Shown one piece after another: positions 16,823-23,871 of a stretch of 64,000 nucleotides of DNA. This DNA is from Bacteroides faecis MAJ27 (GTDB taxonomy: Bacteria > Bacteroidota > Bacteroidia > Bacteroidales > Bacteroidaceae). Each line of letters starts with the position of its first letter. Positions within the stretch are counted from its first letter, which is position 1. The stretch spans positions 1 to 64,000 of the forward strand of contig NZ_FNNN01000012.1 of assembly GCF_900106755.1 (NCBI RefSeq). Reading direction: 5' to 3'. Under the pieces are notes generated by a model that was not told the DNA's origin, did not search any database, and saw nothing but the letters and a program-made list of their open reading frames with translations. The position numbers and the translations under genes were made by a program.

Positions 16823-16990
16823 ATTATATCGTTTTAGATTATAGTACAAACATACTACATTATATCGAACAAAAATATAAACAAAGGTTAAATATACTCT
16901 TATACATGATATTTTCATGCTATTTATTTTGGTATTATATTTTAATACGATATATTTGCACCGTATTAATAACGCTAAACGATATAAAGA
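16823..16990. promoter_or_regulatory. Divergent promoter/operator region of the Fic-XRE switch
   Basis: The rightward promoter is a near-perfect Bacteroides one: TTTG (16928-16931), 19 nt, TATATTTG (16951-16958). The leftward -7 is TATGTTTG (16854-16847, minus). ATTATATCG occurs at 16823-16831 and 16859-16867; inverted one-mismatch forms lie at 16948-16956 (overlapping the rightward -7) and 16980-16988. Two sites per promoter fits a repressor controlling both directions. Confidence 0.65.
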
Positions 16991-16991
16991 T

Positions 16992-17384
16992 ATGGCACGT
17001 TACGATTTAAGCAAGATAATGAAGAGAGCTTGGGCACTATTTGCGAACGCCCGTGCAAAGTACCCGACATTTGCCGATGCACTCCGTAAGTCTTGGAGCA
17101 TGGCAAAATTTGAGGTTAGAGTAGCGGAAGCACGCCAAGCAATCGAAGCGGAAGAAAAAGCCCGTGAAGCGAAGGAACGTGAAGAGAACGAGCAAGGCGC
17201 TATTAGTTCGGTTCTCCTTCAGGCACAAATCGAAGCCGGCCGGATCAGAAGAGAAGCGGAAGCTAAAGCGGAACGCATGAAAGGCGAAATAGCAGCACGC
17301 AAAGAGGGTATCTCTTACAATGAGTATCAAAACCGTATTAGTCGTGCAATGGGCTACGGGTGTGGTTCCTATTGTGGTGACTGA
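16992..17384 (+). CDS. Conserved mobile-element protein, 130 aa
   Basis: This is the first gene of the operon facing the XRE repressor. The N-terminal 45 residues (R-Y-D-L-S-K-I-M-K-R-A-W ... S-W-S-M-A-K-F) resemble a short domain I associate with Bacteroides phages and mobile elements. A long, highly charged coiled coil follows (about 45-105), and the C-terminus is Gly/Cys-rich (G-Y-G-C-G-S-Y-C-G). I chose ATG 16992 because an upstream frame extension to 16917 crosses the promoter. The function is unknown. Confidence 0.68.
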   Translation: MARYDLSKIMKRAWALFANARAKYPTFADALRKSWSMAKFEVRVAEARQAIEAEEKAREAKEREENEQGAISSVLLQAQIEAGRIRREAEAKAERMKGEIAARKEGISYNEYQNRISRAMGYGCGSYCGD

Positions 17385-17506
17385 TTTATTCATATACTTG
17401 ATTTGTTTTCATGGAAGTACTGGTTCGTGAGAATAGGTGCTTCTCTTTCACTGAATTATTAACCGGATGGGATCGTAAAACGCTACCCCATCATAAAATA
17501 TACACT

Positions 17507-17701
17507 ATGACAGAAACAAAGGTTTACAAACTCCATGACAGTATTCATGTTGAGGCTTTTACAACGTCTTTAGGGATAGAAGGAATAAAGCATAATGTAT
17601 TCGAATACGAAGAGTACACAGCAATAGAAGTGACCGGCACGCCATTAGAGATAATAAGAGCCTCCACGATATACCAACAGGCTATAGCCTTTAAACTATA
17701 A
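17507..17701 (+). CDS. Unknown 64-aa protein
   Basis: This is a small alpha/beta protein (K-V-Y-K-L-H-D-S-I-H-V-E-A-F ... Y-E-E-Y-T-A-I-E-V-T). The frame is open up to 17411, but ATG 17507 gives the more protein-like product and leaves a 122-nt gap after the preceding gene. No family is recognised. It is the second gene of the operon controlled from 16928-16958. Confidence 0.45.
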   Translation: MTETKVYKLHDSIHVEAFTTSLGIEGIKHNVFEYEEYTAIEVTGTPLEIIRASTIYQQAIAFKL

Positions 17702-17705
17702 CGAG

Positions 17706-17789
17706 ATGGAGATATTAATAGTATTTGGATGCTTATACACAGGCTATAGGATATTCAGGAATAAGGACGAACACTTCTTTGATATTTAA
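17706..17789 (+). CDS. 27-aa membrane-type mini-protein
   Basis: The ATG lies 4 nt after the preceding stop. The peptide has a hydrophobic N-terminal half (E-I-L-I-V-F-G-C-L-Y-T-G-Y) and a charged C-terminus (R-N-K-D-E-H). It is the first of two consecutive mini-ORFs of this type. Tight spacing supports translation; the function is unknown. Confidence 0.35.
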   Translation: MEILIVFGCLYTGYRIFRNKDEHFFDI

Positions 17790-17795
17790 TCAATC

Positions 17796-17888
17796 ATGAA
17801 CGCTACACTGATTATTTGTATCATCCTTCTTGCTTTTTGCATCTGGGATGAAATGTTTAACGATAACAACAAGAATCAATCAATATAA
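17796..17888 (+). CDS. 30-aa single-pass membrane mini-protein
   Basis: This mini-ORF begins 6 nt after the 27-aa one. An N-terminal hydrophobic helix (A-T-L-I-I-C-I-I-L-L-A-F-C-I-W) is followed by an acidic, Asn-rich tail. Size and composition are those of small phage membrane peptides. It is likely co-expressed with its neighbours from the XRE-controlled promoter. Confidence 0.4.
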   Translation: MNATLIICIILLAFCIWDEMFNDNNKNQSI

Positions 17889-17904
17889 TATAACTTTAAT
17901 AACA

Positions 17905-18261
17905 ATGGAAACATTTAATTTACAAGAGTTTATCACGGAGAGAAATATAGAATTACAAGAGTTCATCAAAGAACAAATGAGAGTGCACCAGCTTGGTAAT
18001 TTATCAATAGACCAAAGAGAATTAATGATAGACACTCCCGCAATAAGTACAACACAAATGATTGATGCTTACTATTCCACGATTCAGCGTGTAACAGCCC
18101 GGCTGATTGAGTTAGAGGGCAAGAACGAGGCATGGAATAAACATAGAGACATTATCATGAAGAAAGTAGCAAAGAAAGAAAAGAAAGCCCGAAAGCAGGA
18201 AAGATATAGCCGGAAACTCATACAGGAATACAATAGAAAATATAACGCTAATATACACTGA
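17905..18261 (+). CDS. Unknown 118-aa coiled-coil protein
   Basis: The protein is wholly helical. An acidic first half (F-N-L-Q-E-F-I-T-E-R-N-I-E-L-Q-E-F) is followed by a very basic second half (M-K-K-V-A-K-K-E-K-K-A-R-K-Q-E-R-Y-S-R-K). The basic tail could bind nucleic acid. ATG 17905 is preferred over the upstream open extension to 17830, which runs through the preceding mini-ORF. No family is recognised. Confidence 0.5.
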   Translation: METFNLQEFITERNIELQEFIKEQMRVHQLGNLSIDQRELMIDTPAISTTQMIDAYYSTIQRVTARLIELEGKNEAWNKHRDIIMKKVAKKEKKARKQERYSRKLIQEYNRKYNANIH

Positions 18262-18265
18262 TATT

Positions 18266-18529
18266 ATGTACGCATCATTAGAAGACGAAATAAGAGCGGC
18301 AATAGCCGTCATGAAAAGACAGAATGAAGAAGCACGTAAAATCAATGCGGAAATGAGGAAGCGTAACTCGAATATGATAGGTGATATACTTGACTCAGTG
18401 GAAAATATGGCTAGATACAGCCGTACGATGTCACAATCTCGAATGAGGCTAATAAGATGCACAGGGAAATCCAAACGCTCGAGTTTCGACCTAAGAACAC
18501 TTAATCAACATTTGATGAATTCCCAATAG
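18266..18529 (+). CDS. Unknown 87-aa helical protein
   Basis: This is the last gene of the rightward operon, 4 nt after its neighbour. It is helical and basic, with many Met and Arg residues (A-V-M-K-R-Q-N-E-E-A-R-K-I-N-A-E-M-R-K-R). The C-terminal 25 residues look unstructured. The stretch that follows up to the tRNA (18530-18956) has no gene; it holds the terminator and the attR arm. Confidence 0.48.
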   Translation: MYASLEDEIRAAIAVMKRQNEEARKINAEMRKRNSNMIGDILDSVENMARYSRTMSQSRMRLIRCTGKSKRSSFDLRTLNQHLMNSQ

Positions 18530-18581
18530 ATAAGTCAGGGGATTTCGGTCCGACACTGGAGTTGACGCCAATCAACAGGCG

Positions 18582-18607
18582 CCCCGGCAATAATACGGTT
18601 GTCGGGG
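18582..18607 (+). terminator. Hairpin closing the right-end operon
   Basis: CCCCGGCAA (18582-18590) pairs with TTGTCGGGG (18599-18607), one G-U pair, 8-nt loop, followed by a weak T-rich stretch. A smaller hairpin (GTTGA 18561-18565 with TCAAC 18572-18576) precedes it. Confidence 0.55.
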
Positions 18608-18700
18608 TTGCATTTCTTGCAAATTATTGAAGAATATTCAAAGATTAGCATTATAGTTGCCTTTAGCAAGTCGGCTTAAATGCCGCCATTTCCGGCAAAA

Positions 18701-18899
18701 TACCCTAAGATTACCCTAATGTGAATTGTTAAATAGCGGTAAGGTTTTGGTAAGGGTAAAATGTATTTTTTTTGATAATACACATGATCTATAACTCCCA
18801 ATAACGGTTATTTGGAACTGATACACTACAAAGATTACGCACGTATAATAATAGATGTATAGGTATGATAAATATTTGAGTTGTGCAAATGTTGTGCAA
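18701..18899. repeat. attR arm: three pairs of 11-bp-phased direct repeats
   Basis: TACCCTAA occurs at 18701 and 18712, GGTAAGG at 18738 and 18749, and GTTGTGCAA at 18880 and 18891. Every pair is exactly 11 bp apart. The GTTGTGCAA pair matches the sites by the integrase gene. These are likely integrase arm sites, with the other pairs being excisionase or accessory sites. Confidence 0.55.
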
Positions 18900-18909
18900 G
18901 TAACATAAA

Positions 18910-18955
18910 GCAAAAACCGCAAAAGTTTCATAATCAACTACTTGCGGTTTTGCTT
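18910..18955 (-). terminator. Element-supplied replacement terminator for tRNA-Arg
   Basis: TTGCGGTTTTGC (18944-18955) pairs with the near-perfect GCAAAAACCGCAA (18910-18922, one bulged A). Read on the minus strand it lies directly past the tRNA 3' end, inside the element, and is followed by TTTATGTT. It takes over from the native terminator now at 290-320. Confidence 0.65.
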
Positions 18956-18957
18956 TG

Positions 18958-19031
<74 letters not shown>

Positions 19032-19048
19032 ATCCTTATTTGCGGATG

Positions 19049-19078
19049 CAAAGGTAGTGCTTTTTACGAAAACTCAAA
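19049..19078 (-). promoter_or_regulatory. Promoter of tRNA-Arg
   Basis: On the minus strand, TACCTTTG (19056-19049) lies 18 nt after a TTTG -33 element. Transcription would start about 12 nt before the mature tRNA. Confidence 0.7.
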
Positions 19079-19182
19079 AGCTTTTCGAAACTTTTTTATT
19101 CATATTTTTCTTTATCACTATAAATCAGCAATTTATAAAAGCACCTCTATAGGAGCGGATGATAAGGTATTAGCAAAAAAAA

Positions 19183-19236
19183 ATATGCTATTAGCATAAT
19201 CTTTTTTGCTAATAGCATATATCTTACTTATCTTTG
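19183..19236 (+). promoter_or_regulatory. Promoter with 14-bp palindrome, upstream of a mini-gene
   Basis: ATATGCTATTAGCA (19183-19196) is inverted at 19207-19220 with a 10-nt spacer. The right arm lies between the -33 TTTG (19205-19208) and the -7 TATCTTTG (19229-19236), which are 20 nt apart. A 15-nt stretch (CTATTAGCATAATCT, 19188-19202) recurs in the palindrome at 51615-51671. Confidence 0.7.
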
Positions 19237-19264
19237 CACCACGTAAAATGTAAAATCAGAAATT

Positions 19265-19366
19265 ATGTTGAGTCGCATTATTGTATTGGTCATTGCCGGA
19301 GTTGCTGTAGTCTATATCGTTCGTTTTATAGATAACTTTTTATCTCAGCACAGAAGAAAATATTGA
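19265..19366 (+). CDS. 33-aa single-pass membrane protein
   Basis: The mini-protein has a clear membrane helix (I-I-V-L-V-I-A-G-V-A-V-V-Y-I-V) followed by a basic cytoplasmic tail (S-Q-H-R-R-K-Y). It stands alone behind a very good promoter (19205-19236), which makes chance unlikely. Its stop is followed by a hairpin (19385-19392 with 19402-19409) shared with the convergent gene. The function is unknown. Confidence 0.6.
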   Translation: MLSRIIVLVIAGVAVVYIVRFIDNFLSQHRRKY

Positions 19367-19396
19367 ATAAGATAATTCAAATCGGGAGAAGTCTGT

Positions 19397-21445
19397 CTAA
19401 AACTTCTCCTTACGTTCAAAGTCACCCTCTTCGGTATAATATTTCCATGTACCTTTAGGCTGATTATTCGAATATTTTCCGCGAAGCTTCAACTTACCAT
19501 TTTCATGATATTCGCGGTAACGTCCATGACGTTTCCCTTCCTTCACTTCCGCTTCACTCTTCAACGCTCCTTCCGGATAAAATTCCCGTAACACGTTTCC
19601 TTCAAACTTTTCGACATAGAAACGTTTCAATTCACTCAACTGTTCTTTCTCCGTCACAGCATCTTCATTCATTTCCTCGTCTTCTTCATCGCTGGCTACG
19701 ACTGTCACTTCTTCCGGCTTGTAAGGACGATAATCCATCACGTACTGTAAAGAAGCCAATTGGTTATCTCCAACCACTTGCATAGTCCAGTAAGGGAACG
19801 AATACAAAACATCCTTATTCGATTGTATTTCATTCCATGTAGCAGGATTCATCATAGACTTTAACTGAGAATAGAATTTATGCATATCCGTATATAAAAA
19901 GATAGTAGAGCTCGACTTCATATATGAGTAAGCATCTTTAAATCCCGGAGTATCCTCCAGCAAATTCTTTTGCTCATAGTCTTCTACAAAAGAAAGCAAG
20001 GAGGCAGCTTTATTACTGAAAACGACATAATCATCCACATAAGTATAGTACGGCTTCTCAAACTTATCAAAGAGCTTTCCAAAAAACAACCGGAAGAAAC
20101 CTTTCATTTCAACATAGTTGATCTCGAAATCTTTATAAGTGACAGATTTAATCTTAACCGGAGTCCGGCGCTTGATCTTCTTTTCAATGAACTCCATATT
20201 TTTGCGGGCATCCTTAATGCTCTTAGCCCTGATAGCTAAAATCAGTTCAGGGTCATGCCCTAACAAGCCCGGTTCGGATTGGGTAATGGCAAACTCTCCG
20301 GACATCCAGCTCAAGAAGTTCTCCTCCAATGATATGCCAAACAGACTTTCAATCTTTTTACGGGAACTCTGATAAGAATCATAGAGCTGTTTATCATGAA
20401 CAGAAAGAGCATTTTCCAGTTCCTTCACAAAGGTAAGCGGATTATCGAAACCTATGTTCGTATAAAGAGCAGTCCGTCCCGACAGGATTTCATGCGCTTT
20501 CATTTTATGTTTTCCGGAATTCAACAAAGCAGTGATATAAGGATCAACAGAATCTTTCTTAAATGTATAACCTTTCACTTCCATACGATCCTTATCCATA
20601 TTAAGATAAAGACCGGCAAAGTTCATAGAGTTGCTGAACAGATCGACATATTCGTTTCTGGTTCCCAGATAAATAGACATAAACTGAGGAATACGGGCAT
20701 AGTTGATAAAAACCCTGACAAGTCCTTTGCCGGAAACCTTCTTCTCGGCCTCAATAAAAGAATGATCCAAGCCAATTTTAGGTTTGTTGCGCGAATCGAT
20801 AGCAGATTCCACCAATCCGGAAGTATAAGAACCCACCAGATGATTATCTACAAAAGCCGTATAAAAGACATCGCGCGTATCCGGATCACGCATTTCGAGA
20901 ATGTTAACTCCATTATGCATCCGGTTAGTTACCGTAAAGCCACTCATTACCAGGACTGTTTCCACCTGATCCTTCAATAAATCCATTTTGGAAGCCTTTT
21001 GCATATCCAGAACCAGCAGAAAATCCCAGTCCGTAGCACGAATCTTATGAAGTGAAATAAGCATGTCCCGTTCGCCAACAAGCGACAACAACACCTTATT
21101 GCTTCTGACAACCGAATCCAGTTTTTCTACACTTTTCGTTACTTCTTCAAAAGACTTCGCTTTCTTCAGACACTGCCATGTCTCACTTCCGCTAAATTTT
21201 CCCCAATCTTCAATCGGAGCTGATGATTGAATGATAAATGCAGCATCCTCCGGTACCAGATAGATTTGCTGGATATTCCGGTCGGGCGAAACAAATAAAT
21301 AGACTATAGAATAAACCATGTATACAGCCAAGACTAATCCTGCCACCAATATGGTTCTTTTTACAATTTTCCCCCTATTTTTTCTTTTCCCATTCTTCCC
21401 AGGTTCAGCATATTGCTCTTGTTCCCCGTTATTCATTCCATCCAT
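19397..21445 (-). CDS. DUF3352-like membrane-anchored protein with C-terminal MORN-type repeats
   Basis: This is a 682-aa protein. A basic cytoplasmic N-terminus (K-R-K-N-R-G-K-I-V-K-R) precedes one membrane helix (about 29-52). A long periplasmic DUF3352-like part (about 60-600) follows, with the typical opening I-Y-L-V-P-E-D-A-A-F-I-I-Q. The C-terminal 60 residues carry two MORN2/YwqK-type repeats (E-F-Y-P-E-G-A-L-K-S, E-Y-H-E-N-G-K-L-K-L-R-G-K-Y). The family is widespread in Bacteroides, with unknown role. It is transcribed alone, leftward, towards the tRNA. Confidence 0.72.
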   Translation of the reverse strand: MDGMNNGEQEQYAEPGKNGKRKNRGKIVKRTILVAGLVLAVYMVYSIVYLFVSPDRNIQQIYLVPEDAAFIIQSSAPIEDWGKFSGSETWQCLKKAKSFEEVTKSVEKLDSVVRSNKVLLSLVGERDMLISLHKIRATDWDFLLVLDMQKASKMDLLKDQVETVLVMSGFTVTNRMHNGVNILEMRDPDTRDVFYTAFVDNHLVGSYTSGLVESAIDSRNKPKIGLDHSFIEAEKKVSGKGLVRVFINYARIPQFMSIYLGTRNEYVDLFSNSMNFAGLYLNMDKDRMEVKGYTFKKDSVDPYITALLNSGKHKMKAHEILSGRTALYTNIGFDNPLTFVKELENALSVHDKQLYDSYQSSRKKIESLFGISLEENFLSWMSGEFAITQSEPGLLGHDPELILAIRAKSIKDARKNMEFIEKKIKRRTPVKIKSVTYKDFEINYVEMKGFFRLFFGKLFDKFEKPYYTYVDDYVVFSNKAASLLSFVEDYEQKNLLEDTPGFKDAYSYMKSSSTIFLYTDMHKFYSQLKSMMNPATWNEIQSNKDVLYSFPYWTMQVVGDNQLASLQYVMDYRPYKPEEVTVVASDEEDEEMNEDAVTEKEQLSELKRFYVEKFEGNVLREFYPEGALKSEAEVKEGKRHGRYREYHENGKLKLRGKYSNNQPKGTWKYYTEEGDFERKEKF

Positions 21446-21511
21446 TATTTATTTGTTATTGAGTTGATTGGACAAAACTACTAAAAAAAGATGAAAGATG
21501 AAATTCGTCAG

Positions 21512-21661
21512 TTACAATTTAAACAGCTTCCTCCATTTACATAAGCAATAAAGCAAAACCGCCCCTAAAAATAATAGTGCTCCTTTCGTCTTCCAATGAC
21601 CGGATTTGGAAGAAACGACATTTTCAAAATTCCGGTTGTTAAAACTGGAATTTTGAATCAT
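21512..21661 (-). CDS. Possible 49-aa membrane mini-protein after the AbgT gene
   Basis: The ATG lies 3 nt beyond the AbgT stop. The peptide has a polar N-terminus, one hydrophobic helix (A-L-L-F-L-G-A-V-L-L-Y-C-L-C) and a basic tail (K-W-R-K-L-F-K-L). An inverted repeat (21625-21633 with 21647-21655) in its first codons could instead be the operon's terminator hairpin. In that case the frame would be chance. Confidence 0.33.
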   Translation of the reverse strand: MIQNSSFNNRNFENVVSSKSGHWKTKGALLFLGAVLLYCLCKWRKLFKL

Positions 21662-21664
21662 GAA

Positions 21665-23119
21665 TTATAAGCCCATCGGTATCTTCAACAGATACCAGAC
21701 AATAAACAGCAATGTCCACGCTCCCAGAATGCATAACGAATATCTCCAAGTATATTTCAGCAATGATCCATAAGTGATCTGTTTGTCATATTGCCGCATA
21801 TACGTCAACACCAGAGGCATATAAAATAAGAATGGAGTAATGGCATTCGTCGAACTGTCTCCGATACGGAAAGCACACTGCGTAACGTCCGGCGAAATCC
21901 CCATCTGCGCAAACATCGGAATGAAGATAAAAGACATAAATGCCCACTTGGAAGTAGCGGATACCATAATCAGGTTGATAAACGCCGTAAACAGGATAAA
22001 TAAAATAAGTGCGGACAAAGGAGCCGGTTCAAAAGAAGAAAGCAGGTCAGCTCCCATAATCGCAAGGCATTTGTCCAGATGAGAATACTCGAAACAGGCA
22101 AACATCTGGGCAGCAAAGAAAGCAATAACAAAATATACGCCCAGCAGTTTTATCGGCTGGGTAAGTCCTTCGATCACGTCATTGTCACTACGATAACGAC
22201 CGGAACTGAATCCGTAAGCCATCCCTGTAAAACCTGCGCCCAAAGACAACAGAAACAGGATACCGGCAATGAAGGGTGAGTGCATCAAACCTCCGTTCAC
22301 ACCACGCAGAATACCATAAGAAGAGAAAGTAAGCCACAAAATAAGAGCTACGTATATCCCTGCTACTGTGACAGCCACCATCACTGCACGGCGTTCTTTA
22401 CGTGACAAAGGGCGATAGGCTTCCACCTTTACACTGCCTTCATATTTTCCTAAAGTTGGGAGAAGCCATTTCTGAGTCACCCAATAAACAATTCCCGTAA
22501 TAACTACCGTCGAAGCACTCATAAAAAAGTAGTTGCACAATGGCTCCGTGTTTCCCTGATATCCCATCAGTGTAAGCGCGGCTTCCTGAGTAGTATGTGC
22601 CAGCAACGGGTCCATCGTACTCAATACGATATTGGCGCTGTATCCGCATGCTACGGAAACATAAGCCGTCACAATCCCCGCTATCGGATGAAGACCTACC
22701 CATTGAAACAGCATAGCGGCAATGGGAAGCAGAATAATATATCCACCGTCACCAATGACATTCGACAACAATCCGAGAACGATCACCCACAAGATGACCT
22801 TTCTTTTTTCCTTACGATTGCCCACTCCCAGACGGATGCACGCATCAATAAACCCGGAATGCTGCGCCACGCCCAGTCCGAACATGGCAATTATCACCAT
22901 GCCCAACGGAGCAAAGCCGGTAAAGTTCTTGATAGCATTCCGCAACCACCAGCGGATTCCCTCAGGACTCAGCAGGCTTTGTACCCGAATATCCTCTCCT
23001 GATTGCGGCAGTGTTACTTTCAGTCCGTAGATATCACATATCCACGAAAGAAAGACCACCGCCATTGTCAGCAGCAGGAACATCGTAGCGGGATGCGGCA
23101 TTCGCCATTTACTCTTCAT
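21665..23119 (-). CDS. AbgT-family transporter
   Basis: This 484-aa inner-membrane protein has about 12 hydrophobic segments and AbgT-family hallmarks: F-A-P-L-G-M-V-I-I-A-M-F-G-L-G-V-A, G-G-Y-I-I-L-L-P, and R-I-G-D-S-S-T-N-A-I-T-P near the end. Members move p-aminobenzoyl-glutamate or act as proton-driven antimetabolite pumps. I chose ATG 23119, which overlaps the regulator gene by 11 nt; the frame is open to 23185. It is third in an operon with a sensor kinase and a response regulator, so its expression, or the sensed signal, may be tied to them. Confidence 0.88.
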   Translation of the reverse strand: MKSKWRMPHPATMFLLLTMAVVFLSWICDIYGLKVTLPQSGEDIRVQSLLSPEGIRWWLRNAIKNFTGFAPLGMVIIAMFGLGVAQHSGFIDACIRLGVGNRKEKRKVILWVIVLGLLSNVIGDGGYIILLPIAAMLFQWVGLHPIAGIVTAYVSVACGYSANIVLSTMDPLLAHTTQEAALTLMGYQGNTEPLCNYFFMSASTVVITGIVYWVTQKWLLPTLGKYEGSVKVEAYRPLSRKERRAVMVAVTVAGIYVALILWLTFSSYGILRGVNGGLMHSPFIAGILFLLSLGAGFTGMAYGFSSGRYRSDNDVIEGLTQPIKLLGVYFVIAFFAAQMFACFEYSHLDKCLAIMGADLLSSFEPAPLSALILFILFTAFINLIMVSATSKWAFMSFIFIPMFAQMGISPDVTQCAFRIGDSSTNAITPFLFYMPLVLTYMRQYDKQITYGSLLKYTWRYSLCILGAWTLLFIVWYLLKIPMGL

Positions 23120-23837
23120 CAGCTTCCAGATTATCCAGATCGATAATACGCAACTCCAATGCACGGACAGCCAGACGAGTCGCATTCACCCCTACCCGTT
23201 CTCCATTCGGGAAAAGGCGACCGATCAGGTCATTCTGTCGTTTTTCCAATGATTTCACACCGAATGGCATTCCTTTCAGACTGGCAATCATATCTTTGGT
23301 ATAGCCTAAGGCCAGATGGCGAAGAAAACGCTCGTCATATTCATCAATATCATAGTTGATTACCGCTTCCTGACGTTTGGCGTCATTTGCCACCGACTTT
23401 TTGAAACGGTCTACAATCTTCTCCAGAATCGGATAATTGAATACCAGTTTCTTGCCATCCATTACAGCCTGTACATCTGTCTTGGTCAGTAATTCCCCTG
23501 TTTTCAGAATAATGCCGTCGGCTCCTGCATTCAGCACATCCACCCACAATTTCTCATTCAGTATTTCCCCTGTAAAGATCAATACACGAACCCCCTTGTA
23601 ACGTTTGAAAATGTTCCGGCAGATATCAACGCCAATCGTTGTAGAACCTCCCAGTCCTAAATCCAGCAAAACCAGATCGGGAAGCTGTGCTTCCATCAGC
23701 GGCCAGAACTCACTTTCTGTCATAGCCGTGCCGATCACTTCTGCGTTGGGTATTTCATGACGAAAAATCTCTTCTGTGCCTTTCAATTCCAGTTTTACGT
23801 CCTCTACAATAATAACTTTAAACTTCTGTTCTTCCAT
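23109..23837 (-). CDS. Response regulator with LuxR-like C-terminal domain
   Basis: This is a 242-aa protein. The receiver domain has E12/D13, phosphoacceptor D59 (V-L-L-D-L-G), T89 (I-F-T-G) and K112 (I-L-K-T). The C-terminal part (about 165-235) looks like a diverged LuxR/GerE helix-turn-helix (F-L-R-H-L-A-L-G-Y-T-K-D-M-I-A ... V-N-A-T-R-L-A-V-R). It sits between the tandem sensor kinase (34 nt upstream) and the AbgT transporter gene, which it overlaps. The kinase is the likely partner. Confidence 0.85.
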   Translation of the reverse strand: MEEQKFKVIIVEDVKLELKGTEEIFRHEIPNAEVIGTAMTESEFWPLMEAQLPDLVLLDLGLGGSTTIGVDICRNIFKRYKGVRVLIFTGEILNEKLWVDVLNAGADGIILKTGELLTKTDVQAVMDGKKLVFNYPILEKIVDRFKKSVANDAKRQEAVINYDIDEYDERFLRHLALGYTKDMIASLKGMPFGVKSLEKRQNDLIGRLFPNGERVGVNATRLAVRALELRIIDLDNLEADEE

Positions 23838-23871
23838 TTTTATTTATCTAATAACTTTTATGTGTTTTCTC

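Noticed and set aside
16823..16918. N-terminal extension of the XRE protein to 16918
   Set aside because: It would cover the leftward promoter and an operator copy and add an improbable Tyr/Val-rich segment before a normal HTH start.
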